Shown one piece after another: positions 1 through 13,369 of a stretch of DNA of 64,000 nucleotides. The notes below the pieces were generated by a model. It ran no database searches. It worked only from the letters and a program-made list of their open reading frames with translations, and was not told the DNA's origin. The DNA comes from Gorsachius magnificus (lineage: Eukaryota > Chordata > Aves > Pelecaniformes > Ardeidae). The stretch is taken from assembly GCA_034008185.1 (NCBI GenBank), contig CM067109.1, positions 35,806,885-35,870,884 of the forward strand, read 5' to 3'. Made by a program: the position numbers and the translations under genes. How positions within the stretch are numbered: the stretch's first letter is position 1; each line of letters opens with the position of its first letter.

Positions 1-3000
1 AATGGCAATTTCAAGATGTAGTTATACATTTAATAAAACAAATCTGTTATCTGCATTGAACGGAACTAGTTTTACAGGTGTTTCATAAGTTTACTTGCAC
101 TCTGATCTAAAAAGGAAAGAGACATCTGCAAATATATAAACATTTAATAAGCTCACACAAAACCAAGCCCTGCTACTAGAGGCCCCTGAGTCATTGAGAC
201 AACTAGTACATACAGAGTGATACGCCCATGTGCAAAATAGGGCATGTTCTAGAGGCGGTAGGTTTTCACTTTGTAAGAATGTACAATTTTACTTTGTCTT
301 AGTAAAATGAGTGCTCATGTCATAAAAATTAAAACTTTGCATTATCCATTGAAATTGTTCTTTTCACACAAAGAAATTTCATCGTCTGTGTGACTAAGGT
401 TAATAGGGGTTTTTTTGTTACAACATGCAGGGAAGAAAGTTTTTCCAACTCTTTCTATACATTTAATTTCACCACAAAAAATATGCATCTAGAGAGTGTG
501 TTTCTGATTTCACCTATGCTGGGATTCAGGTCAAACAAATGGCTCTACAGTGGGAAAGTATCACTCTGGCCTATGCCAATGAGCGATTATTCATTTGAAC
601 ATATGGCTTGTAAGGAATCACAATTTTTCTCATTGTGATACTGATGTCTACAGAAAACCATGATGTAAGAAAGCCATAATGACAGCAGACACTCTAGGAC
701 CTGCACTTGATGTGACATACACACCTGTAGCAGCCCTGTGCCATGGTTGTATTACAATGAGCTATGCATCCCTTACAAACAGTTACCTTCTCAACAGATT
801 TTTCGTCTCTTGGAGAAACATGCTTCCTTCAGGTAAACCCAGAATGATGGGAGATACATTTTATAGAGAGCACTGAGCTGAAGAGCAAAATATTTTTAAG
901 TATTGGCTCCACAATGAGACATCAGTTGTTCTCAGTCTGAGCATTTCCAAGTAAAAAACATGGAGAATTACTCTGTAGTCCTTTATTATAAAGGAAAGGT
1001 AAGGTATTGACTATTTGAACTTTGTGAGAAACTGGACTAGACCTCAGCAAAGTGGACAATAGGGGAACTGCAGTCAGAGAAAGTTATGCAATGTGTCTCT
1101 CTTGTAACTTAGGCTAAGCGGAATTCCTTGGTGTCTCCAATTTATACTACAATGTTATATCATTGACAGCACAAAGGTGGGTGCAATAAAAAGACTGGTC
1201 ACATCAGTCAGGTACCTCCACACGCATCACGCATCCCACTTTTTTTAGCCTAATATGTGGTCTACATAATGTAGATCTTTTCCTATTCTCCCTCTTTTCA
1301 TCTTATTAATGCATGAGACATTGTATTCTAACAAAATAAAGTCTGCCCTTCTCTTGCTAATTTGCAAGGAATTGTACGATTCTCTTCAGCAGAAAACATT
1401 CCCCTAACCTTAGGAGACAGACTCTTCCAAACAAAATGAGTATTTGGGTGTCCTCGTTGACATGAATTGTTAAAATCTTAGCGTATCTCTCAGCAGTTCG
1501 CTGTCATCGACTCAAACAATTGGAGAGCCCAATTCGTCATTACCTCTCTTTCAGGGAGCCACCTGCATCCCAGGGTTTGAATATCAATGCCTTTAAATTA
1601 TTATGGTTCCATACACTCTCTGCAGAGGTGTGAGTTACAGCACATATGTTCATCAGATTAGCCCTCATGAAGCTGCTACATATTTAACAAGAAACAATTC
1701 CTCATATGAATCTCATGATCTGTGGATTGTACCCACAAGTCTTTCCTTTGGATTGGTCCCTTTCCTTTGATTAAATACCTGAATTTTCTATTTCATCACA
1801 ACAGTGTTGAGCAAGCCAGACATTTTTCTCTTGATTGGTAGATATATTTCTATAGAAGTGATATGTTTAGAGCTGACAAACCTCTGCTGTTACTTGCTTT
1901 CTTCGGGTGAAAATTTTTCTTGAGGTTTAAACTGAACAAATGCATATCTTTGATCTCGAATACGCATCTTTTCACCTTTGCACTCTTTTAAGAGCGGAAA
2001 ACACCACCAGCTTCTGCTGAAGAAGCACTCTGGTTTGCTTTAGTTCAGCTTCTCAGTTCTTTATTTATGGAAGGGATTTCTTGAATCTGCTTCTAGCTGA
2101 ACTGCAGCATTGAGTTCTACAAAGCTTATGAAATGACATGTATCTCCCATCTGATGATCTCACATGAGTGTGTGTAGGCCACCAGTGAAAACTAGATCTA
2201 TTATTAGGCCAGAGATCAACTTTACTCATTTGGGATTCTTTTGCTTCAATTGCACATAATAATTCTCCCTTTTTTTTTGTTAGAATCCAATCTTGCATTC
2301 CTAGAAAATGAATTTCAATGAGAATCAAGTCACAAAGAGCACAAATAAAAGCCTCATCCAAGGACTTTTGAAATATGTTAAAAAGTTTCTATAGCCTTCA
2401 GTTACAGTTACTTGATGTATTGGACACTACATTTTTCAAGGATCTCGGACATAATTGTATGAATGCATGCTAAAATTCCGCTCCATTGAGGTGCAGACAT
2501 CAGCTACAGCTCATTAGTAATTAGCCTGTGTTCAATAACATTTCCACCGAGATAACATTCTCGAATGGAATATGGCAGTCATTTCAACTTGTATTACAAA
2601 GTGACTAAGACACATGCATTATTTTTTGTTTTTAATGACATAAAATCCAATGCAACAATGCCTTAGATAGGCCCAGGAAGGCACACAGGCACTTCTTCAT
2701 TTCTGGAGAAGAGCTGAATCTGGTCCTCTATACCTGCCTGATGAAAAAAATTCATGTTGATGCTGGAAATCGGCATAAGATCTTTGATTTATAGTATCGC
2801 ATTTTAATTTTTTTTCCTTTTCATATTATGCAGCCAGTCTATTTGGCTGTAAACCAGGCTGTATAGGTGCAAATGCATGCACCTGTAGCTTTACTAAGGA
2901 AAGAAAAGATACATATTCATCTGGATGAGATTCAGAATAGTATTGCAAAATAGAGAATAAAATATTCCCAAAACAACTGGATGCCAAAGGGTAGTATTGT

Positions 3001-6000
3001 ATTAAAATGAATGTTGGGAAAGAAATTAACTTCTGGGGAAATTTTGTCATGTTATTATAGTTGACACTTCTATCAAGTATCTTCATTTACTTAAGTCTCT
3101 GCTCCCCCAGAGGCGAGCTATGAGAAAAGGCTGTCCTTTGAAACTCAAAGGCTATGAACCACATTCAACAATGTCAGGGCAATAAGAGAGGTAGTAGGAA
3201 CACAGACTGAAAATAGAAATACCAAGACTGACTCACCACCTATTTATTCTCAGAACAGCTTCAGCAAAGCTTTTGTTTGTCTCTTCCAGCATGCCTTTTG
3301 CACAGATTAACAGAGTTTAGGACTTGGTTTTGGAAGTATGCAAGCTTTGTATTTAAACAAAGATCATAAATAATTTTTTCAAAAAAAATTGTTCACTTTC
3401 ACCTAAATGCAAGAAGGGTTTTTTTTTGCTGAAGACAGTTCCAGATTCACTATTTATCTTTTTTATTATTGTTTATTTATGGTAACTTTCTTGGGTGTCT
3501 GCATGTTACAATCTGAGAAACTGTGTACAATGTCCATTCACAGTAAGAACTGGCGAATCAATTACAGCTGTCACTCAGGAAAGCGCTGTCATCTTTGTGA
3601 TCGTCCCAGTTCTGTAGCTCCTCATGGAGCTTCTGCTGCAATAGCTAGAACATTGTTATGTTTGAAAAGCATTGAATTTTAGTCATTAGGGAGCTTGTCT
3701 AAAAAGCAAGGAGATATTTGATGCCTTTCTTCTTCCTTTCTGATGAAGGATTTTGTGTCTGGAACGCTGGAAGCATCACAGTGCTTTGTCTGTAAGAGCT
3801 AGGTGCTCAAAGCCCTGTTCCATTAAAGCCTCAGAGATGAGAAATGCTCTCAGAGAGGAGAAAACTGCTGACCCACCTAAGGCCCAGGTCCATTCAGTAC
3901 GGTGCTCACAGTGTCCAAAAACATGAGTGCTCTATAAGAAAAGATCTCCAGAATTATTGTTCTTGTTCTGTCTTCCCAGCCTCTGGCCTTTCAAGGATTC
4001 TGTATGCCAGAAGTGGTATGTAAGAAATGAGTGGACTTCAAAGAATTTTTGCCCCATAGCTTTATCTGGTCTTTTTTTTTAAATTAAACCCAACAAGGAC
4101 ACAGAAATATGTTCCACGGCCAAAATCACACAAAATCCATTTGTTCCAAGATATCTTGCAGGGAAGTTTGTGTAGGATTAGTGCCCAAATCTCCTCAGAA
4201 TTGTTCAACAAAAAATGTAATTAAAATCATGGTTAGTGCTTGACTCTGGTCACCTGGAGCTTCTGGGGCAAGAATATCCTACTTAATAGGACAAGGAGTC
4301 ACGTGAAGTGGTCACCTATGACAAATTTTGTCCCAAGCATTTTTTTCTCTAAGTTGTGTTTTCCCTATAACTGTCACCAATGCAAATGACGTGGTCCTCT
4401 TAAGGAACAGGCTGTACTGGTCCTGTCGGAAGACCATTGTACATTGAGGAGCTGCTGATTTACAATACAGTGACAAATCCTTTGTCTACAAGATAAACTC
4501 AGCCAGCTCATTGTTACAGAGGAACCTTCAGGCAACTTCCACTTGATACTAACGCTATGGTCTCCTGTATATCTTTAACAGTGCAAGAACTTCTCAAGTG
4601 AGCTTTGTTTCTGTTTTGACTGTAGAAATGACAGAGCTGTTTCCTTGCAAGAAAAACATGTAATTGCTTGAAAAAACAAAAAGGGGGAATGTCTGAAATG
4701 GACCATGTCTGCATAGCATGTTCCTCATTGGAAAGTACCTAATCATGAGAGCAAACAACTTGCGAACCGAACAGTCACAGAACTGAAAATTGTCTCCAAA
4801 CTTATGTGACCAATAGTAAGAAATAATTGTTAAGTTTCTTCTAAATCATAAAAATTTCTATTGAATTAGGACAAAGGCATCATAACACTGAGAGCCCAGT
4901 GAAGGATAGTTTGCCAGCCGAAATTCCCAGAGATGGATTTGTGTTTTCATATTTATTTCCATTTCTATAACTTTTTTTACACATCCACTTAAAAACGACA
5001 AGGCTCTTAAGGCATTTTCCTTGGCCTAAGGTGATGTAAACATCAGCAACACAATAAACTTTACTATCTACTAAGTTCAAAACCTTAAGCCAGCCAAGCT
5101 GTGTCAAGCAGAGCATGAACAAAGGACACCTTCAGAGGGGAAATGGAAAGCAGTGAAAACTGAATTTTCTACTCACTAACCACCTCAAAAAACTCTTAAA
5201 GTACTCAGTGCTTGTGATTGAAACTATGTTTTCAGCAGATATCAACTTATGTTGTCCTTGCCTAACTAAAAGATTTTTTTTTAAACAACATTAACACTCA
5301 GACCTGACTTTAGCACTGTAGTCCCGGCATGAAATCTGTCTTTAATTATTCTGAGGAAGGAAAGGACAAAGAATGAAGTTACTTTGCCGTGGCTAAGTCA
5401 TGACAAACTTTAGATGGCCAGGTGTTAAATATGTTGAGATGTTAAACCTTCCTACTTTTGCTACAGCACCTTCTCCAGTCTCAAGAGTAGTCCAACCTAA
5501 TGAGGAGAAAGTCAGGAAAAGTTTCCAGGACGCCTGCATGGATGAACAAAACAGCTGCTAGGAAAACTCAAAACAAAAAAGAAGCAGAGAGTAGGAGCAG
5601 AGACAGGCAACACGGGAGGAATACAGACACACTGAGCATACAGAGATGCTGTTAGAAAAGCCAAAGCCCACCTGGAATTAAATCTGGCCAAGGATGCCAA
5701 AGCAAAAAAATCTGTTCATTTCTACTATCAACAAATACACTGTTCACAAAACAACTTCTTGCTGCAATTTTAAATAAAGGACATGTAGGTGGTGCAATCT
5801 TTGTATAAAATGGAAGCTGCCTGCAAGCTACTGTTTTACAATCAGCCAGGTAAGTTTTACCCTGCAGCCAAGTTATATAAACAGCACAAGGCACCTGAAG
5901 GCCAAGACATATATTCTGCATGGGTTATGATCTACTCAGGATAGCTGTTTTGTGGATCATCAGCTCTGAACAATAATCTGGTAAGTATCACTACAGTGGC

Positions 6001-9000
6001 CCATGCCATAAATATGCCTTGAATGTACCTATAACACACAGCTGTAGAATAGGATCTGAGTTGTACAATAGGATCAGGAATGTGAACATGATTAACCAGA
6101 TATCAGTGACATTTACCACTTCAGTTTTTAATCTAAATTTCTGCCTGCTGTTATCACTTGTTTCTTGGATGCTGGTCAGACTCCAGAACGATGATGTGCT
6201 TTATAAAATTTTTTTAAAAAATTTACCTTGCCTTAATTACCTAATATTCTAAGTCTGGAAAACATAGTGGAAAACTGATCTCTGGAATGAGAAAATACAG
6301 AACTTGATAGTATAGCAAAAAAAAAAATCTTGTGAATGTCTGACAAAGCCCAGGTAACTGTTACTCTTCCTGAAGTAATAGAAAAAATAGTAAACAAGTC
6401 AAAGAGAGTGAGTTTCCCTGGCAATAAAAACTATGGGAAAACTCTTAGTTCAGCTCTTGCATTCCTACTCTCGAATTTCTATTCATTTCATGGTACAAGC
6501 ACACATGCTTTGCTGGGAAAGCCAGAAACCTGGGACAACCTTATCAGAAACACTGGAGCCAGTTAACAGCTTTGTGAGCCACTCATCATCTCTGCGCCAT
6601 GGAGCTACCACACAGAAAAACACAGGTGAAAGTCCACTCCAGGGTAGTGACAAAAGAGCAGTTTTCTTGCTTAGTACAAGTTGTTTGTAGTGAAATTTTC
6701 TTATCACTGCTTGGCCCCTTAGTAGAGTGAGTAGTCAACTGAGCAAACAAATTCTCTGGCTTATATATGCACTGCTGCATTTCCTTGTTCACAAAATCTT
6801 TGGGATTGTTTATTGAATATATTTGCAATGCCAGGAAATGAGCTCCCAAGGATACTTACTGATTAAATGACTGTCTCAGTTTTTACAAGACTCAACTCAC
6901 ACTGCAGGATTTTATTCATAAACTAGCGCCTCCTACTGAGGACAATGGAGACTCCTCCTCTCCCCCCATCCTAAAGAGAAAAAAATGGGATATGGTAATT
7001 GCCAGGATTTTTAAGATCTGGATGTCAGTGTATATTTAGGTGATGATTTTATTTTTATTGCAATTGCACAAGTAAAAGAGAAGATACTGTTTTATACAAT
7101 AAGACCTTTTGACAATGGCAGACCTGTAATACCAGGGAATTTATATTACAGTGATGAATTCTTTTATTAATTTTTCCCTATTTTGTTCCTGTTTACTCCA
7201 TATCCATGTTGCAAGAAGGATAAAACCAGGGCTTATTCCTATGGGTAGGCATATTAACCAGTCAACCTGTACAACATTGAGGTGAGACTCAAGCTACATT
7301 CAGTTTTTCAGTTTATTTTCAGATCAGCTAAACTAAGATCAGTCATTTTAAAGGAACTTCTTCTAGAAAGTCTGTAATACACTTCTCCAGCTTATCTCTT
7401 CTGTCTCATGTGTTTAGCAATCATGTGTAACTTGCACAGTATAGTACAAAAAGACGAATAATCAAGAATCAGAGGAAAAAGCATAGATGCCCATAAGGGC
7501 ATGATTTTCTCATGTCTGCCCGGTAGATTTTGCACTGTATGTGCTTTAAATGGTGGATAGCTCATTCAGACTCTGCCAGTGTCAAACAGTGGTGTTGTGT
7601 CATGCCTTGTCCAACTACGACTAGTAGGAGCCTTCATACGGCTTCACAGCCTTTCACAGGCATTGAGCTAGAGACGGTCGGTTATTCTCACTTCCAGTCC
7701 CCACTCAGTGTGCTGGGAAAGGGACCCCAGACAACTACTTAATATTAAGTTCACAGAGGTCCTGTATGACAGTACTCTATTCATGAATACTCTGCTGTGA
7801 TTTAGTGTATAGCCTGAAAGCAGTATTATACTGTGTGATTATACAGTGATTAGACAAGAGAGGCGCAGAGACTTTCCTATGACTATTTTCTCCAGAAGCT
7901 GTCCGCCTCTTTTCTTCTATGGGTCTTTCTTCACATTCCTCTGAGCAGTTGCATTTGAAGACACAATAAAGATGCAGAAGTTACAGAAGCACCCTATCTA
8001 GATAGCAAACTGATATACATAGAAGAGTTTAGCTCTGTCCAATGAGCAAAAATTGGAATATGCCCTATCTGCTGAGATCTGTTGCTGCCTTTCAAGTTTC
8101 AAATGCTGTTGAGATGTTGAAAACCTTGCCTCTATAAGAGATGGAGATGGATCCTGCTTTGTCTGTGGAAGCAGAAGATGTGGTATGTTAGGCTGGTTAA
8201 TGAAGTTCCTGCTAGTAGAGGCTCTTTTCTCTAAGCTGTGTGTCTACTGCCATCAGATGCTACTGTCAAAAGTGATGGACATATATCCCCTGGGGTTTTG
8301 TTCACTGATACAGACTGTATACTGCAGAAGGAGCAAGTATCAGACAGATCAAATTTGTTCTTCATCTTAGGAATGCTAAATTAATAGGGATTTTTGAGGT
8401 AACAAGAAAACTCCAGTGTTTTTCTTAGACCAGCGTGTGATGAATCTGAAAATCAAGCTACTTTGATATTTTCACCTGCACCCTGCCTTACAAGACTTTA
8501 CTGCCAGTGTGCACAGCGCTACACAGGACGAGTTGGTTTTCTGTGGTTAGAGAAGAAAGAGTGTCTTCTATGGCTCAGGTATAAGGAAGAAAATTCTGGC
8601 TTATAATAATGTAGTAGAACTACATCAGAACACCAAGTTCTTGAAATAGTCTATGATTACCTCACAAGTAGCCATGCCAGTAACCCTAACATAAAGGATG
8701 TGACTTGGGGATTTTAACACCCTTTTAACAAGAGAGTGTTGCTAATCCATGTTTGTTTTTAACAGTATGCTAGATTTTGAGAGTACTTTTATGAAAGAAC
8801 AGTTGAAAACATAGCAGAATTAAGTAGTAAAATGGGATTAAAAAAAGATGGAGCATGCCACACCAGGACTTGAATGATCTGAGGAAGAAATGAGTGTACT
8901 TACCATTCCACGATGATTATGATCAACCAAGGATACGCAATTTTAGAAAGGACAAAAGGAGAGGTAGAAAGTGTATGTTAAGGTATTCGGGAAAGGTATC

Positions 9001-9249
9001 AATGGTAATCAGGGCCTCACCTTTCTTCCACATCTGCTTCCAGTTCTGTTCCTCTCTCAATAATGAAGGATGAATTCATAACAGGACCTGGTGCAGATGA
9101 AGTGTTCTTTTAGAATAATGTGTATTCCAGTACCTCCATCTCAGAAAGACTGTCTTTCAACCACAAAGAGGGAAAGGCTTCAGGGGCAAAGAATGTTCAG
9201 AGTCCATACTCAAAACCAGCCTGCAACTCAGAGCAGCAGCTCCACCCTG
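1..9249. other. AT-rich single-copy DNA, no gene supported
   Basis: This stretch shows no protein family, RNA gene or young mobile element that I recognise. Open frames on both strands are short (under about 100 codons), have no family resemblance, and fit the background expected of AT-rich DNA. Exon-sized minus-strand frames near 4.5-5.9 kb have possible splice sites but no recognisable product. The part around 1.47-1.56 kb and 2.46-2.62 kb holds several CpGs in otherwise CpG-poor DNA together with homeodomain-type TAATTA cores, so it could include conserved noncoding elements. It is probably intron or intergenic sequence left of the CpG-island promoter at 25.7 kb. Confidence 0.6.
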
Positions 9250-9452
9250 TTCTGGCCAACTCCCCCCAGTTTATATACTAAGTATGACGTCGTATGGTAT
9301 GGAATATTCCTATAGTCAGTTTGGGTCTGCTGTCTTGGCTGAGCTTCTTGTGCATGGGGAAGAGCATGGGAAACTGAAAAATGTCCTTGACAGTTCTAAG
9401 CACTACTTAGCAACTAAAATATCAGTGTCTTATAAACATTCTTAGACATCCT
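9250..9452 (-). mobile_element. Avian endogenous retrovirus LTR fragment (U3/promoter part)
   Basis: The segment matches the middle of the LTR at 52137-52715: a shared block of tatggtatggaata, then cagtttgggt, then a stretch ending in gcactacttagcaac and atcagtgt. It is in the same minus orientation. Unlike the 52-kb copy it keeps a TATA box (minus-strand TATATAAAC, at about 9269-9277) beside a TGACGTC-type CRE-like site. Neither LTR terminus nor a target duplication is visible, so it is a truncated, diverged copy. It has no internal retroviral genes. Confidence 0.75.
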
Positions 9453-9694
9453 TACCAACATTCACCTAGATTAGGTTGTATAAGCAATCACACCCTTATA
9501 AGGAAATGACCTGAAAAATATCAAATCTGAATTGCAGAATTGAATAGTCTGTTTGAATACTTGAAGCTAAAACCACTAAGTGATAAAAATTGTTGAAGTG
9601 CCAATTTCCCTTTCATAGGGGAAAGATAGGGGAAAAGCTGAAATAGAAAGCTTTCACCATTCAGTACTATCATCTGAGATGGATGTTCCCTTAC

Positions 9695-9927
9695 TGACTT
9701 TCTGAATGTGAAAATTAGGGGTTTGATACTTAAAAGAAGTAGTATTTTCATTTAAAAGATTAATTACAAAAGCTCTGGCTTCTTTCTTCTCCAAGTTGTC
9801 CACAGCAGCAGTATTTGAATGATCATCATGATTGTAATAAAAGGTTTTTGCAAAAGTAAAAGGAAATAATGTATTGTTATTATAGATAAAGAAATCACCT
9901 GGAACATATGTAGCATTTAATAGTGCT
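9695..9927 (-). CDS. Possible internal coding exon of an unknown minus-strand gene
   Basis: This is a 233-bp minus-strand interval open in one frame for 77 whole codons. It is preceded by a strong acceptor (a T-rich tract ending in gcttctag, intron end at 9928) and followed by a donor reading GTAAGG (intron start at 9694). The open frame runs about 115 codons in total. The peptide has three N-glycosylation-type sites (NAT, NNT, NTT) and is rich in aromatic residues, which would suit an extracellular domain. I do not recognise the family. Frames of this length also arise by chance in AT-rich DNA in this window (for example the 179-codon frame near 33.2-33.7 kb), so this is only a candidate. 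Confidence 0.15.
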
Positions 9928-11162
9928 CTAGAAGCACAAACAAAAAAATTAATTTTCTTAAGAGAATCTTCTGTTTTTCCAAAAGGAATGTGTTGAGACA
10001 CTTTGTAAAGTGGTAGTCATTTGAGTAAAGCTGGACTACATTTCTGTGATCCGCGATCCCCTGTTGGATGTTTTAGACTTTGCACAGTCATGTCAAAACA
10101 TAGCAATATTGCAAAATTAGCTTTGCTTATCCTTTTCAATGGTATTCACACTAAAACAGGAACGGCATTGTGGATTTTGTGCCAGAGAATAGGTGGCTTA
10201 ACATATATGTTTCATTCCTTAGTGACGCATAGTATTTCCTGTTTTCCATAAAATATCCTATAGCTTGCAGGTCTGCCCTCAGTACCAACATGAACAGTGA
10301 TGGATGGTGTGCCATAACATATACAGATTTTTTCTTTTCATAAGTGAGAAACTCTAAATATTTATTCGAAGTAGGAACAGGACCATCTGAGCACAAAAGG
10401 TAATACCATACTATAATCAGGCAAGCTACCAAACCTGATTCAAATTCTATGTCTCTTCTTTACTTCTTCTGTCATGCTTATTGCTGGAATGTGGTATCTT
10501 GTGTGCAAACAGATGTTTATAATCAGCGTCATTCAGTCTAGTTTGCTACCTGAAATCTAGAGTCTGTAATAACAGTTATTTCCATTCAAGTTTAACTTAC
10601 AAAACAGGATTCCTTAATAACTGCTAGGATACCTTCTTCTCCTTTTGTATTTTGGACAAAAGTGCTGATAGGCCTCACTCAAGCTGTATAACCACTTCTC
10701 TGCGAGTGGTGAGCACACCACTTGAATTCATTCAGAGCAAGAGAAAACACAAGCTTCTGATGTAGGCAAGTTACCTATCATTGCTGTGTTTTGCTGGAAT
10801 TAGATAACCAGATCTGACTAGAAAATGGAATAATTTCTGTGTAAATTCATGTGACAATGGCCGAAGTCTGATTTTTGTGGAACATCTCTACTGCTCCTTG
10901 GAGTTCATACCTCTAATGCATGAGCTTGCTGGAACCCCAACAGGTAAAGCTTATTTGTACCATATTTTTCATTATGCATTGCTGGTTTTTTTTCTTAGCT
11001 AACATGGTACAGCAGGACAGTCTTTTCCAAGGAGACTTAATGGTGAAAAAGAGGTATCAACTGTTCTGCTGAAGTGATTTCAAAAACATTTTGTACAGGC
11101 AGCAAGCTACTGATCGATCCTTGTTGTACTGGAAGAAAAACTAAGGATAACAGAGCTTTACC
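9928..11162. other. No gene recognised
   Basis: AT-rich single-copy sequence. A minus-strand frame of 93 codons at 10151-10432 follows a pyrimidine-rich acceptor ending in tgctcag (about 10397) but has no convincing donor before its stop codon. No repeat or RNA gene is seen. Confidence 0.4.
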
Positions 11163-11995
11163 ATAGAATCTATGAATCATAGATTCATAGAAAAGTTTGG
11201 GTTGGAGGGGACCTTTAAATGTCACCTAGTCCAACCGCCCCCTGCAGTGACCAGGTACATCTTCAGGTAGATCAGGTTGCTCAGAGCCCCATCCAACCTG
11301 GCCTTGAATGTTACCAGGAATCTACCAGACATCTACCGCCTCTCTGGGCAATCTGTGCCAGTACTTCACCACCTTCATCATAAAAAATTTCTTCCTTTGA
11401 TCTGATCTGAATCTACCCTTCTTTAGTTTAAAACCATTACCACTTGTCTTACTGCTACAGACCCTATTAAAAAGTATGCCTTTCTTACAAGCCTCCTTAC
11501 TTAAATTATTGAAAGACTGCAATAGGGTCTCCTCAGAACCTTCTCTTCTCCAGGCTAAACAACACCAACTCTCTCAGCCTGTCCTCATAGGAGAGGTGCT
11601 CCACCCCCTGCTCATTTTCATGGCCCTCCTCTGGACCTGTTTCAACAGGTCCATGTGTTTCTTGTACTGAGGACTCCAGAGCTGGATGCAGTGCTCCAGG
11701 TGGGGTCTCACCAGATTGGAGTAGAGGGGCAGAATGACTTCCGTCCACCTGTAGGCCACGCTTCTTTTTATGCAGCCCAGGATATGGTTGGCTTTCTAGG
11801 CTGCAAGCACAAATTGTCAGCTCATGTCCAGCTTTTCACCCACCATCATCCCCAAGACTTTCTGCACAGGGCTGCTCTCAATCCCATCATCCCCCAGCCC
11901 GTCCTGATAATTGATACCAGGGTTTGCCCTCACCCAGTTGCAGGACGTTGTACTTTGTTTTGTTGAACCTCATGTGGTTCACGTATCCCCACAAG
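11163..11995 (-). mobile_element. CR1 LINE, 3'-end fragment
   Basis: A typical avian CR1 3' region in reverse orientation. The plus-strand text begins with the complement of the CR1 tail (units of atagaatc/tatgaatcat), then the conserved gtttgggttggaggggacc block and the string of exon-free CR1 3' region sequence through ccaggtggggtctcaccag to the part near tgttgaacctcatgtggttca. CR1 elements normally insert 5'-truncated, and this copy of about 830 bp fits that pattern. All frames inside it (for example around 11.5-11.97 kb on both strands) are by-products of the repeat and not genes. The tail includes a perfect 9-bp inverted repeat. Confidence 0.97.
11170..11190. repeat. Perfect inverted repeat in CR1 tail
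   Basis: CTATGAATC (11170-11178) and GATTCATAG (11182-11190) are exact reverse complements separated by ATA. It arises where the normal CR1 tail repeat has been rearranged into a hairpin-forming arrangement. Confidence 0.85.
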
Positions 11996-12639
11996 GAGTC
12001 CCAAGGAATGAAGACTACAAAGCTCAGCCTAAAATTTTGATGTTATCTTATAGTTACAGAGTTACGGTCTCTCATTGTCTCTAACAGCTTCCAGGTTGAC
12101 ACAATGTGTCAACCCATTGTTTAGCTACAGGCTACCAGTCCATTTAGACTGCAAGTTGAACTGCTCATATAGTTAATCCATAACTTCTTGCAGTACAGAT
12201 AAGTACCTTAGCAAGAGGTCAGGTTGTTAAAACCTCTGGCAGGGTAATGATGAACAATGACAAATAGTCTGCAGCTGGCTAGATGCTGCCAACTAACAGG
12301 TTTTATGCACAACTGTGACCTTCTTAAAGACCTGAGGTCTGTTACATCAGGTAGGATATCCTCAATGCATATTGATTAGTAACTTCAAACAGTTCTGACT
12401 CCAGAGGAGCTGTTTGATGAGTTATATCCAACTTATTATGAGAAGTGGCAGAATGAAGCCTCAGGAAAATTAAGATCTGTGGCTGAGTTTTTTTGTGAAT
12501 AATTCTGTCATCTCTCTTTGTGATAAATTCATAAATTCATTCTTTGTGTAGATGGGGCCTCAATGTAATCATAGGTAACAGAGTTAAAGAATGTCACTTA
12601 AGCAGGAGGGCAGAATAGGTCCTTCTGCTGATGGCTTCC
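11996..12639. other. No gene recognised
   Basis: Single-copy AT-rich sequence with no supported coding frame, RNA gene or repeat. Confidence 0.5.
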
Positions 12640-12715
12640 TGAGGGGAGTTCTCTGGCCTGGGTTGTATAGGAGACCAGAATAAATTATCAAAGTTGTTCC
12701 TTCAGTTTTTAAAAA
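12640..12715 (+). repeat. Old LINE 3' relic (CR1/L2-like), tentative
   Basis: The run tctggcctgggttgtatagg followed by agaccagaataaattatc resembles the 3' ends of old amniote LINE copies, in which a 'gcctgtgttat-caggaggtcagac-tagatgatcacaatggtccctt' pattern is common. Divergence is high and no tail repeat is visible. Confidence 0.35.
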
Positions 12716-13325
12716 CCTATGAAAGATTTCTACAGAAAAAAAAAAAGATATGCATAACTTAGCAAAAAAAAGTTACAAAGTAGGTTTACATATTGTTATT
12801 TCCTTAACATAAAAAATTAGCACATGCTTTTCAATAATTTGGGACTGGATTACAAAGACCTACAAATCCTTTTGCAGCAGCAATGTCTTCATGCCTGTCT
12901 TATATCCCACCCAGTATATATGATTTTTCCTTTTTTTTTTTTAAAGACATATCCTGGAATGAGACCAGACTGAAGAATCTATCAAAAGGACTATATCTTG
13001 TTGATAAAATTTCAGATAGTGGTGTAGAATAACCCAAGGAAGACAAAATTAGACAACAAACACCAAGCTGCCTATGAATTGCTATGAGTTTCTGAAGACA
13101 GCCTGCTCCTGCACACCAAAAACCCCACAAGAATGTCAACATCTAGAAGTATCCACATGTCTTAAAACTGAGTCTAACATGTTGGATCTCCTGAACATCT
13201 AAACCATACTCTTCCAATAACCATAATACACAAAAAAAAGTTCAAGCCCACACTACAGACCTAAGCAGGATTGTCTCTTTTTTCAGGTTTTCTTCCTCTG
13301 AAAGACAAGCATTTGAATAGATGTT

Positions 13326-13328
<3 letters not shown>
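12716..13328. other. No gene recognised
   Basis: Single-copy sequence with short A and T runs (for example 12728-12739 and around 12943). No supported gene. Confidence 0.5.

Positions 13329-13360
<32 letters not shown>
13329..13360 (+). repeat. Poly-T tract, 32 bp
   Basis: An uninterrupted run of 32 T residues directly beside the 5' boundary of the CR1 copy at 13370. CR1 elements have no poly-A tail, so this is an independent homopolymer or the tail of something lost. Confidence 0.95.
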
Positions 13361-13365
<5 letters not shown>

Positions 13366-13369
13366 GCAG

